The notes: generated by a model not told the origin, from the letters alone. DNA of 6,460 nt from Gemmatimonadaceae bacterium (GCA_014378185.1 JACMOE010000251.1:1-6460); one strand, 5' to 3'; counted from the first letter of the stretch, positions 1 through 5,924 are shown. Program-made: numbers and translations.

Positions 1-41
1 CCGCGGGCCCGGTTCCGGTGGCCGTCGCCGCGTGACCGGCT

Positions 42-1802
42 TCAATCGCTCCACGCCTGCACCCGCCACGCGTCGTCCGATCGATCGAGGTACACCACCA
101 TCTCGCCCAGCCCGCTCTCGCAGCGCCAGTAGTCGCGACGATAGCCATCGTCCCACCAGTCGCCCGACAAGCGCTCCGGTCCGAGCGCACGGGTGACCGG
201 AATGTGCTGCCCACGCCACGTGATCGTGCGCGGCACCTCGTTGTCGCAGGACACATCGATATGCTCCGGCGGATCCAGCGCACGACGCGCCGCCGGAGTG
301 GCCAGGACCGGCTCACGCACGACGAGTCTGACAGTCCGATGGTCTGATCCGCTCGCCGCTGCGCGGCTGTTCGTCTGACACCGGGTTGACTGACTGGTCT
401 GACTGGTCTGACTGGTCTGACTGACTGTCGGACTGTCGGACTGCAGTGAGGGCCCGAAGTCTTTCCACAACCCCGCTTTCTCCGGTCGATGCGTGTCCTG
501 GGCTTCCGCGCGGACGATCGCGCCTGCGCCGAGCTCCGCGCGCAGTCGCTCGAGTGCCGCGTCGGCGGCGCCGAGGTCGCGCCAGGAGGTGCTGAGCAGG
601 TCGCCCTGCTCGCCGGAGAGTGGCGCCACCGCGACGATGGCCACGCGCACCGCGCTGACCGGTGCGTCGAGCGTCCAGCTGTCGAGCAACGCGCGGCAGC
701 GTTCGAAGAGGGGCAGCACGCGGGCGAGCGGCCGCGCAGCGCGGGCCTCGCGCGTGACCGTGTGGGCGGGTGCGTCCACCAGCGCGCCGCGCGCATCGTC
801 GAGCGTGAGCGTGATGGCCACCGCGGCGATGGCGCGGCCGTGCGCGATCATGTCGTGCACGAGGCGTTCGAGCGCGGCGCGCACGAGGAACAGGATGGGC
901 TCCATGGTGGCGGCGGGAATGGTGAGCTCCACTTCCACTGCGGGCTGCGTCTCCACACGTGCGAGCACGGGACGTCGTGCGTCGTTGGCATTGGCGAGGC
1001 GCCACGCGCGCATCCCGATCTCGCCCCACCGGCGCTCCACGTCTTCCGCACTGAGCGCCGCAAGCGCGCCCACCGTGCGAAGGCCGAGGGCGTGCAGTGC
1101 GGCGCGGAGCTCCTCGTCCATGGGCACGAGGGCGAGCGGCGCGGGCGCGAGCCAGGCTGCGTCGTGACCGGGCGCAATGACGTGGACGAGCGTGCGATCG
1201 CCCCCCGTGCGCTCGAAGCTCGCGCCCGCCCACGTGGCCGCACGTGCGGCCACGCAGGAGTCCCCGATGGCGACGCGGGGACGCGGATGCCAGCGGCGCG
1301 CGACGCGCAGCAGGGCAGACCCGAGCTCGCGTTCGCCGCCGATGCCGTCGAATCCCGACGCGCCCACCCACCAGAGACCCGGTGCCCCGCTGACGGGTGT
1401 CACCTGCGGGCTCGCGGCCACGAGTGCCGCGGACAACTCGGTGACCGCGGCGCCGATGGCGACATCGTCCCACGCGAACTCGTGGAGGTCGGCGCACAGC
1501 GCGCGCGCCTCCGTGGGACGCATGCCCGCGCGCACGCCCGCGCGCCCCGCGGCGGCGGACACGGCGCGCAGGCGCTTCTGCGCGCCCGCACCATCGGTCA
1601 GCACGATGGGGACGTCATCCCAGTGCTCGGGCGCGCTCGGCTGCGGGTTCGATGACGATGGGGGCGGCGGCGCTGTGAACGGGAGGAGCAGCTGCGCGGC
1701 CACGGCGCCCGTGCCGGAGTCCCCCCGCCGGACCGCGCGCCACACCGCGCCGATCGGGAACCTCGGGATGCGTACACAAGCGACGCGCCACAGCGATTGC
1801 AC
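42..1802 (-). CDS. imuB: ImuB-type non-catalytic Y-family DNA polymerase homologue
   Basis: ImuB is the adaptor subunit of the ImuA-ImuB-DnaE2 mutasome, which links an error-prone polymerase to the sliding clamp during lesion bypass. The GTG start at 1802 (586 aa) is chosen because GGAGG lies about 6 nt upstream and the conserved N-terminus ACVRIPRFPIGAV (residues 8-20) follows at once. An in-frame ATG at 1853 would add 17 atypical residues. Family features in order: finger/palm segment SAAAGRAGVRAGMRPTEARA (82-101); TPVSGAPGLWWVGASGF (135-151), where active Y-family enzymes carry the catalytic Asp-Glu; a helix-hairpin-helix-like stretch (about 225-262); a little-finger-like region (about 285-430); and the usual C-terminus WWDDGYRRDYWR (549-560). 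The first catalytic Asp near the N-terminus is also missing, so it should not polymerise. Unusual features are a 40-residue insert after residue 24 that includes QLLLPF (37-42), and a repeat-encoded insert at about 454-492. It is translated downstream of imuA, with overlap. Family assignment is secure; the exact start is less so. Confidence 0.9.
   Translation of the reverse strand: MQSLWRVACVRIPRFPIGAVWRAVRRGDSGTGAVAAQLLLPFTAPPPPSSSNPQPSAPEHWDDVPIVLTDGAGAQKRLRAVSAAAGRAGVRAGMRPTEARALCADLHEFAWDDVAIGAAVTELSAALVAASPQVTPVSGAPGLWWVGASGFDGIGGERELGSALLRVARRWHPRPRVAIGDSCVAARAATWAGASFERTGGDRTLVHVIAPGHDAAWLAPAPLALVPMDEELRAALHALGLRTVGALAALSAEDVERRWGEIGMRAWRLANANDARRPVLARVETQPAVEVELTIPAATMEPILFLVRAALERLVHDMIAHGRAIAAVAITLTLDDARGALVDAPAHTVTREARAARPLARVLPLFERCRALLDSWTLDAPVSAVRVAIVAVAPLSGEQGDLLSTSWRDLGAADAALERLRAELGAGAIVRAEAQDTHRPEKAGLWKDFGPSLQSDSPTVSQTSQTSQTSQSTRCQTNSRAAASGSDHRTVRLVVREPVLATPAARRALDPPEHIDVSCDNEVPRTITWRGQHIPVTRALGPERLSGDWWDDGYRRDYWRCESGLGEMVVYLDRSDDAWRVQAWSD
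327..347. repeat. Degenerate outlier copy of the octamer repeat in imuB
   Basis: The segment contains TCTGACAGTCCGATGGTCTGA, made of the same GTCTGA and CAGTCCGA words as the array 45 bp away. In ImuB it encodes SDHRTV, a diverged form of SDSPTV. It suggests that the whole stretch 327-444 derived from one repeat-rich insertion that has partly decayed. It is short, so chance similarity cannot be excluded. Confidence 0.5.
392..444. repeat. Tandem 9-nt and 8-nt repeat array inside imuB
   Basis: On the plus strand GACTGGTCT occurs three times without gaps (392-418). A GACT follows, then GACTGTCG twice (423-438) and a partial unit GACTGC (439-444). In the imuB frame the 9-nt units encode SQT repeated three times, and the 8-nt units encode SDSPTV. 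The 9-nt block is frame-neutral, whereas gain or loss of an 8-nt unit would shift frame. The array sits between the little-finger region and the conserved C-terminus, a plausible flexible linker. Confidence 0.9.
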
Positions 1803-2439
1803 AGCCCACCTCCACCGTTCGAAGCGTTCCCCCCTTCTCGACACGCACACCAATTGTGCTGGTCGTGTGATCCGGGTTCGTACAGTCGGACAGTCGAACA
1901 GTCGGACTGTCGGACCGTTTTCTTCGTCGTTCTACAATCAGGCGCACGGCTCCTCCCAGCTGCGAGGCGCTGCCGATGCGATCGCCGAGGAGGACGAAGG
2001 CGGCGCTGGATTCGCGCGCGAGTCCCGTAAGGCGAACAGCGGCGGCCTTGGAGAGCATGGGTGCGCCATCGAGCACCACGAGCGCGAAGGCGCTGCTGCG
2101 GAGCAGGATGTCGGCAGACCAGGCGGCGCGCATGGGATCGTGGGGACGGATGATGAACATCCCGTCCTCGTGGCCGAGGTGGACCCAGTCGCGTGCGTCG
2201 AGGGTCCGCTGGGCGTCGATGTAGGCCACCCATCCATGCGATGCGAGGGTGGCTTCGACGATGACCCGCGCGAGCGTCGTCTTGCCGCTGCCCGTGCCGC
2301 CCACGAGTTCCGTGAGCCGGCCGCGGGGCAATCCTCCGCCCAGCAGCGCATCGTCGAGTGACGCGATGCCGGTGGGGAGCGCCGGCGCGGCCGGTGCAGG
2401 AGGAGGAAGGAGCTGGACAAGCTCGGCGAGGGAGAGCAT
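1615..2439 (-). CDS. imuA: ImuA-type RecA-like ATPase of the mutagenesis cassette
   Basis: This is a 274-aa RecA/SulA-like protein lying directly upstream of imuB, the usual position of imuA (also called imuA'). It shows a Walker A P-loop GGTGSGKT (47-54) preceded by LPTGIASLDDALLGGGLPRG (21-40), the standard RecA-superfamily lead-in. A Walker B-like strand FALVVLD (118-124) follows. The family's role is to support ImuB/DnaE2 translesion synthesis; the biochemical activity of ImuA is poorly defined. At residues 175-190 an octamer repeat inserts SDSPTVRLSDC between two core strands, VRLIVERRR (166-174) and GVRVEKGG (197-204). The reading frame continues 188 nt into imuB, so the Arg/Ala-rich tail after about residue 232 is an out-of-frame reading of imuB and may carry no conserved function. 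No strong Shine-Dalgarno sequence precedes the ATG. Transcription probably starts from the promoter near 2506-2534. Identity as the ImuA partner is well supported by motif and context. Confidence 0.87.
   Translation of the reverse strand: MLSLAELVQLLPPPAPAAPALPTGIASLDDALLGGGLPRGRLTELVGGTGSGKTTLARVIVEATLASHGWVAYIDAQRTLDARDWVHLGHEDGMFIIRPHDPMRAAWSADILLRSSAFALVVLDGAPMLSKAAAVRLTGLARESSAAFVLLGDRIGSASQLGGAVRLIVERRRKRSDSPTVRLSDCTNPDHTTSTIGVRVEKGGTLRTVEVGCAIAVARRLCTHPEVPDRRGVARGPAGGLRHGRRGRAAAPPVHSAAAPIVIEPAAERARALG
1883..1914. repeat. Four-unit octamer repeat inside imuA
   Basis: Four consecutive 8-nt units are seen on the plus strand: CAGTCGGA, CAGTCGAA, CAGTCGGA and CTGTCGGA. The third and fourth units form a near-palindrome, ACAGTC-G-GACTGT (1898-1910). 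Read in imuA the array gives SDSPTVRLSDC. On the minus strand it shares the 15-mer GTCCGACAGTCCGAC with the imuB array. Because 8 is not a multiple of 3, any change in copy number would put imuA out of frame. Confidence 0.88.
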
Positions 2440-2503
2440 GAATGCGTGGGAGGCCTATCTTGCGTGTCGCCGTGTGGCCGTTCTGGATCAGGCCCCGGGA
2501 GGA

Positions 2504-2524
2504 GGTATTTACCGAATAAATACC
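2504..2524. promoter_or_regulatory. Perfect 8+5+8 inverted repeat, candidate operator (LexA-like?)
   Basis: The arms GGTATTTA (2504-2511) and TAAATACC (2517-2524) match perfectly around the 5-nt spacer CCGAA. The dyad covers the whole candidate -10 and most of the -35/-10 spacer of the imuA promoter, which is a classical repressor position. Mutasome cassettes in other phyla are commonly controlled by the SOS response, so LexA or a functional equivalent is a reasonable candidate. The motif does not match any SOS box I can name with confidence. It could also affect the divergent glycosyltransferase gene. Confidence 0.55.
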
Positions 2525-2534
2525 GAAGATGCAA
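2506..2534 (-). promoter_or_regulatory. Candidate sigma70-type promoter of imuAB
   Basis: Reading the minus strand, TTGCAT (2534 to 2529) is separated by exactly 17 nt from TAAATA (2511 to 2506). This is a reasonable -35/-10 pair in an otherwise GC-rich sequence. Transcription would start near 2499, leaving a leader of about 60 nt before the imuA ATG. The call rests only on hexamer similarity and ideal spacing. Confidence 0.45.
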
Positions 2535-2575
2535 CCGCTGCCTCGATGGCAGAAGACTGCCAGCTGGCGGTCCCC

Positions 2576-4186
2576 ATGAAGGATTCCAAGGATGTGCCGT
2601 TGATTCTTAGAAGGTGGCAAAGCATTACCTGGCAACGACTTCCGGCAATGCTAGCTGGCGCCGCTGCCTTCGCGCTGGTGCTGGTGATCACCGATCCGCC
2701 GGGGCCTGGATTGGACCCTGATGCGCTCGCCTACATGGGCGCGGCGGAGTCCGTGGCGGCCCATGCGGAATACCGCATTCCCATGGCAACGTGGGCGAGC
2801 GCGGACAGCACATCGGCGCTCGCCCACTTTCCTCCGGGCTACCCCACCGTGCTCGCCATTCCGGTGCGTCTCGGCATGCCGGCGGCGCAGGGTGCCCGCC
2901 TGGTGGAAGCCGTTGCCGCATTCGTGACGATCACCACCCTCGTGCTTCTGGTGGGCGCGGCTGCATCGGTGGGGGTGGGTCTCCTGCTGGCCCTGGTGCT
3001 CGTGGCCATGACGTCGATGCAGGAGGTGCACGTGTCCGTCCTCAGCGAGCCGTTGTACCTGGCGTGCATGACGCTGGTGCTTGCGGCCATGGTGCTCGCT
3101 CCCGAGCGGCCGTTGTACGCGGCGATCCCGGCGGCGGCCGGCTTCATGACGCGCTACGCCGGTGCGTCGCTCGTGGGTGCGGCGGCGCTCTGGGCGCTCT
3201 TGCAGCCCGGGCGCTGGCGCGTCCGCGTGCGGCGCGCGGTGGTTGCGCTCCTGCCCGCGCTGGTGTTGCAGGGAGTGTGGGTGGTGCGCACGCGCAGGGC
3301 GGCCGGTCCGGGCGAGATCCGGAAGTTCGCGCTGTACGGTGACCTGGGCCCCACGTTCCGGGAAGGGGGCAGGACCCTCGCCGCGTGGCTGATTCCCGAT
3401 GCCGGCGCCGACCATGATCCGCTGTCACATCGTCCAGCGCTGGCCCTCGCTGCGGGGATCGCGCTGGCGGTGCTCGTGGCGATCGGTGTGTGGCGCGCAT
3501 GGCGCGCAACGCCCCGGGCAGGAGATCGCGCGGGAATCCTCGATGCCTCGCCCTCCGGCGACGGCGACGCCAATGCGCTCGTGGCATGGCGGCTGTTCAC
3601 AGCGGCGGCGCTGTTGCTGCTCTGTTATGCAGGCATCGTGGGTGTGTCGCGCGTGGTGGCGGACCCCAGGATTCCGCTGGACGAACGCATTCTCGCACCA
3701 GCGTTGCTGCTGCTCACGACGAGTGCCGCGACGGGGCTGTCGCTCTGGTGGCGCGGAACGCGACTGCACATCGCGCGCGTGACCGTGGCGGTGGGGTTGC
3801 TCGCCTGGGGCTACGCCGCCGTGCAGGCAACGCGCGTCAAGGCGCACTGGGCGCTGAGCTGGGGCTCCGACTTTGCCGGCGAGCAATGGCGCGAGAGCGA
3901 AGTGCTGGCGTGGGCACGCACGGACGGTGCGCGGTCACCGCTGTACTCCAACTGGCCCGCCGCCGTGTATTTCCATCTCCATCGGCCGTCGCGCGAGCTG
4001 CCCCGGACGAGCGACGCGCGCACGATGGCTGCGTTTGCAGACACCGTGCGCGTGCGCGGCGGTCGCGTGCTGTTGTTCGATGCGCGATCCACGGAACTGG
4101 CGCCGAACGACTCCGTCGCGAAGGCACGCGGACTGCACGAAATCGGCCGGCTCCGGGACGGCGTGGTACTCGGCCCGGAGCCCTGA
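2576..4186 (+). CDS. GT-C (GT39/ArnT-like) polytopic membrane glycosyltransferase
   Basis: This is a 536-aa integral membrane protein with roughly nine hydrophobic segments. Proteins of this family transfer a sugar from a polyprenyl-phosphate donor to lipid, glycan or protein on the outer face of the inner membrane; the substrate here is unknown. Family signatures are the first-loop acidic motif LDPDALAYMGAAES just after the first membrane segment, followed by HFPPGYPTVLAIP, then TRYAGASLVGAAALWALL, then RIPLDERILAPALLLL. A soluble tail contains SNWPAAVYFHLHRPSRELPR, the form typical of such C-terminal domains. The start is uncertain: ATG 2576 has a weak GGCGG 5 nt upstream and gives a basic N-terminus ahead of the first membrane helix. 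In-frame ATGs at 2546 (546 aa) and 2648 are alternatives, and codons before about 2650 have unusually low third-position GC. It is transcribed divergently from imuA and ends 4 bp from the convergent lipoprotein gene. Confidence 0.85.
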   Translation: MKDSKDVPLILRRWQSITWQRLPAMLAGAAAFALVLVITDPPGPGLDPDALAYMGAAESVAAHAEYRIPMATWASADSTSALAHFPPGYPTVLAIPVRLGMPAAQGARLVEAVAAFVTITTLVLLVGAAASVGVGLLLALVLVAMTSMQEVHVSVLSEPLYLACMTLVLAAMVLAPERPLYAAIPAAAGFMTRYAGASLVGAAALWALLQPGRWRVRVRRAVVALLPALVLQGVWVVRTRRAAGPGEIRKFALYGDLGPTFREGGRTLAAWLIPDAGADHDPLSHRPALALAAGIALAVLVAIGVWRAWRATPRAGDRAGILDASPSGDGDANALVAWRLFTAAALLLLCYAGIVGVSRVVADPRIPLDERILAPALLLLTTSAATGLSLWWRGTRLHIARVTVAVGLLAWGYAAVQATRVKAHWALSWGSDFAGEQWRESEVLAWARTDGARSPLYSNWPAAVYFHLHRPSRELPRTSDARTMAAFADTVRVRGGRVLLFDARSTELAPNDSVAKARGLHEIGRLRDGVVLGPEP

Positions 4187-4190
4187 GCGT

Positions 4191-5744
4191 TTACTGCACC
4201 GTGATGGTCCGCAGCGCCTGGCCGCGGAACACGATGGGGGAGAGCAGGCGCGCCACGGCGCCATCCGCGGAGACCTGCACGTAGACCGTTCCGGGGGTCG
4301 CCGGCGCAGTGAAGGATGCGGAGAACGTGGAGATACCGGTCGCCGCGTCGCGCGTGACCGTGGCGTTCACCGCCGTGCCCGACAGGTCTGCACCGTTCGA
4401 CGTGGAGAAGTACAACGCGCCCACCGGCATCCGATCCGGGTAGAAGGCGAACGGCATCGTTGCTTCATCGAAGGTCCACGTCACCGTCACCGTCGCATTC
4501 ACGCCAACCGTCGTCGGCGCCGAGATGGTCGCGGCGTACGGCTTCAGCGGAATGGAGACGACGATGCTGGGTGGTCCGAGCGTGACCGGTACGGCCGCGG
4601 AGGTGGCGCCCAGGAGCAGCGCAATGCCGCTGAGCGCCGCGGTGCTGCGGGCGGGATCGGCCGAGGTGCTCGTGCGAACGCGATAGGTGCCGTTGGATGT
4701 GACGAAGTTGAAGCGGGACACGAGGTCCGCCGGAACGATACCGGTGGACGTACCGGGCGACGTGGCATTGGGCTGGTCGATGGAGGCCTGCACGGGATCG
4801 CCCGCGACTCCTCCCGTTGTCGCGACATAGAGTCCGGAGTCGGACACCACGTACAGGCGAACGCTGCCACTTTTTCCTTCAGCCGCTGCGGTGACGGTGA
4901 CGGGCCCCTGCCGATACGTCGCCGTGGCGCGCCCGAACGGGTCGAGCGAGGCGACGTCGACGTCGGACGTGGTGAATGTGATTGGACGCTGCAGGGTGTT
5001 GCCCTGGGCGTCCTTCACCACGGCGACCAGCTGCTTGGGAAAGCGCTGATGGAGGATGGTGTCGGCTGGCGGGACGATGGACACGCTCGCGACGGCCACC
5101 GGGATCACGGTGATCGCGATGGTTGCCTGCGCGGCGGCGACCGTGATGCCTTCGGCTGCAATGGTCGTCGTGCCTGGCGCGACGGCGGTGACGAGTCCTG
5201 TCTGGGACACGGTGGCAACGCTGGGACTGGAGCTCGCATAGGTGATCGAGCGGATCGCGACGGCAGCGTTGGAGGAATCCTTGCCGCTGGCGCTGAGCTG
5301 CGCCGTGGTGCCCACCGTGATGGGACTCGTGGGGCCGCTGAGCGTCAGCGCGTAGAGCGAGGCATCCGAGGCCAGGATGGTGAGCGTGCCGACGACGCCA
5401 TCCACCGTGGCGGAGATGACGGCGGTGCCAGGCGCGATGGACCGCACGGCGCCATCGGTGGCACCGACGGTGATCGCGGTGGGGTTGCTGGAGACGTACG
5501 CGGCTGTCCTGCCCGTGACGACGACACCGGCGGACGTGGTGGCGGTGGCGACGACAACGTCGCTCCGGCCCACGAGGGGGCTCGCCGGGCCGGCGACGCG
5601 TACGCCGGCGACGACGATGGGGGGGGGGGGGGGCGGGACGACGTGCGTCGTGTCGATAGGTGTGACTGGCGTATCGCCGCCGCAGGCGACGAAGAGCGCG
5701 ATGCTGGCGACGGACGCGAACAGCGAACGACGACGATGTGTCAT
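4191..5744 (-). CDS. Secreted lipoprotein with BIG2-type Ig-like domains
   Basis: This 517-aa exported protein starts MTHRRRSLFA, with a basic n-region, a hydrophobic core and the lipobox LFVAC (Cys21) followed by GGD, indicating lipid anchoring to the envelope. A short linker with six prolines (37-42) leads to two group-2 bacterial Ig-like (BIG2) domains at about 45-123 and 131-214. These are recognised by SSNPTAITV...GAVRSIAPGTAVISATV and SSSPSVATVSQTGLVTAVAPGTTTI. A third, more diverged Ig-like unit spans about 219-299, and a C-terminal region (300-517) that I do not recognise looks beta-rich. BIG2 domains occur in adhesins and surface structural proteins, but no ligand can be deduced. ATG 5744 is chosen because the signal peptide begins there; the frame stays open to an ATG at 5888, which would bury the signal sequence. 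The proline linker is encoded by a 15-base C run that could make the gene phase-variable. The upstream leader contains a hairpin. Confidence 0.88.
   Translation of the reverse strand: MTHRRRSLFASVASIALFVACGGDTPVTPIDTTHVVPPPPPPIVVAGVRVAGPASPLVGRSDVVVATATTSAGVVVTGRTAAYVSSNPTAITVGATDGAVRSIAPGTAVISATVDGVVGTLTILASDASLYALTLSGPTSPITVGTTAQLSASGKDSSNAAVAIRSITYASSSPSVATVSQTGLVTAVAPGTTTIAAEGITVAAAQATIAITVIPVAVASVSIVPPADTILHQRFPKQLVAVVKDAQGNTLQRPITFTTSDVDVASLDPFGRATATYRQGPVTVTAAAEGKSGSVRLYVVSDSGLYVATTGGVAGDPVQASIDQPNATSPGTSTGIVPADLVSRFNFVTSNGTYRVRTSTSADPARSTAALSGIALLLGATSAAVPVTLGPPSIVVSIPLKPYAATISAPTTVGVNATVTVTWTFDEATMPFAFYPDRMPVGALYFSTSNGADLSGTAVNATVTRDAATGISTFSASFTAPATPGTVYVQVSADGAVARLLSPIVFRGQALRTITVQ
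5619..5633. repeat. 15-base G/C homopolymer in the lipoprotein gene
   Basis: Fifteen consecutive G residues on the plus strand (C on the coding strand) form codons 38-42 (CCC, proline) of the lipoprotein. At 15 the frame is open. Loss of one base would move translation into a frame that stops at 5345, leaving only a truncated protein. Runs of this length slip during replication and are also prone to sequencing error. Confidence 0.97.
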
Positions 5745-5758
5745 GTGTAATATGCCCG

Positions 5759-5780
5759 GTAGGGCCGGCGTTACGCCGGC
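5759..5780. repeat. REP-like palindrome: GTAG foot plus 7-bp hairpin
   Basis: A GTAG tetranucleotide (5759-5762) is followed by the perfect hairpin GCCGGCG-TTA-CGCCGGC (5764-5780). A conserved GTAG at the foot of a GC-rich hairpin is the hallmark of REP elements mobilised by RAYT (TnpA-REP) transposases. It lies 20-36 nt upstream of the lipoprotein ATG, within its probable leader RNA. It lacks the T-tract of an intrinsic terminator. Only one copy is visible, so REP identity is a suggestion. Confidence 0.5.
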
Positions 5781-5840
5781 AGGGGAGGGACGGGACAAGC
5801 GGCGCGGCGTCGCGTCTCTAAACGTCCGTAATAGCGCTGG

Positions 5841-5846
5841 ATAATA
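5841..5846 (-). promoter_or_regulatory. Possible -10 element (TATTAT) of the lipoprotein gene
   Basis: TATTAT on the minus strand is one of the few A/T-rich hexamers in the 180-bp gap between the lipoprotein ATG and the end of the upstream gene. It would give a leader of about 90 nt that includes the hairpin. No good -35 hexamer lies 16-18 nt upstream, so the call is weak. Confidence 0.27.
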
Positions 5847-5924
5847 CAAGTCAGCGTAGCCGAACCCCATTGCGGTGTGCCCGGTCACATCGTTACGACC
5901 TCGACCGTGAAGTTGGCGTGCGCG

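Larger units (their letters stand above)
2440..2575. other. Divergent intergenic control region
   Basis: This stretch separates the ATG of imuA from the chosen ATG of the glycosyltransferase gene. Its right part is visibly richer in A and T than the flanking coding DNA. It holds the dyad and the imuA promoter candidate. A GGGAGGAGG purine run (2497-2505) resembles a ribosome-binding site on the plus strand but has no ATG, GTG or TTG at a suitable distance. No convincing plus-strand promoter was found. Confidence 0.6.

Noticed and set aside
392..444. CRISPR-like short repeats
   Set aside because: Units are 8-9 nt, directly adjacent and without spacers, and lie inside a clear protein gene.
313..1497. 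Minus-strand 394-codon frame within imuB
   Set aside because: The Arg/His-rich product is typical of the shifted frame of a GC-rich gene; imuB in the other frame has clear family motifs.
1177..2361. Plus-strand frame antisense to imuA and imuB
   Set aside because: No recognisable motif or ribosome-binding site, and it is opposite two genes with family signatures.
2249..2575. N-terminal extension of the glycosyltransferase frame
   Set aside because: It would overlap imuA and the divergent promoter, and the extra residues do not resemble a membrane-protein N-terminus.
4187..4190. Bidirectional terminator between convergent genes
   Set aside because: The gap is only 4 bp and no hairpin with a T-tract was seen around it.
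3873..5750. Long plus-strand open frame of 625 codons
   Set aside because: Its product is Arg/Gly/Asp-rich low complexity, it starts inside the glycosyltransferase gene and runs antisense to the well-supported lipoprotein gene; it is a product of high GC codon bias.
5764..5780. Intrinsic terminator of the HExxH gene
   Set aside because: The stem is GC-rich but is not followed by a T-run on the minus strand, and it lies about 145 bp past the stop codon.
5745..5888. 48-codon upstream extension of the lipoprotein
   Set aside because: It would bury the signal peptide and lipobox and would cover the hairpin and candidate -10.
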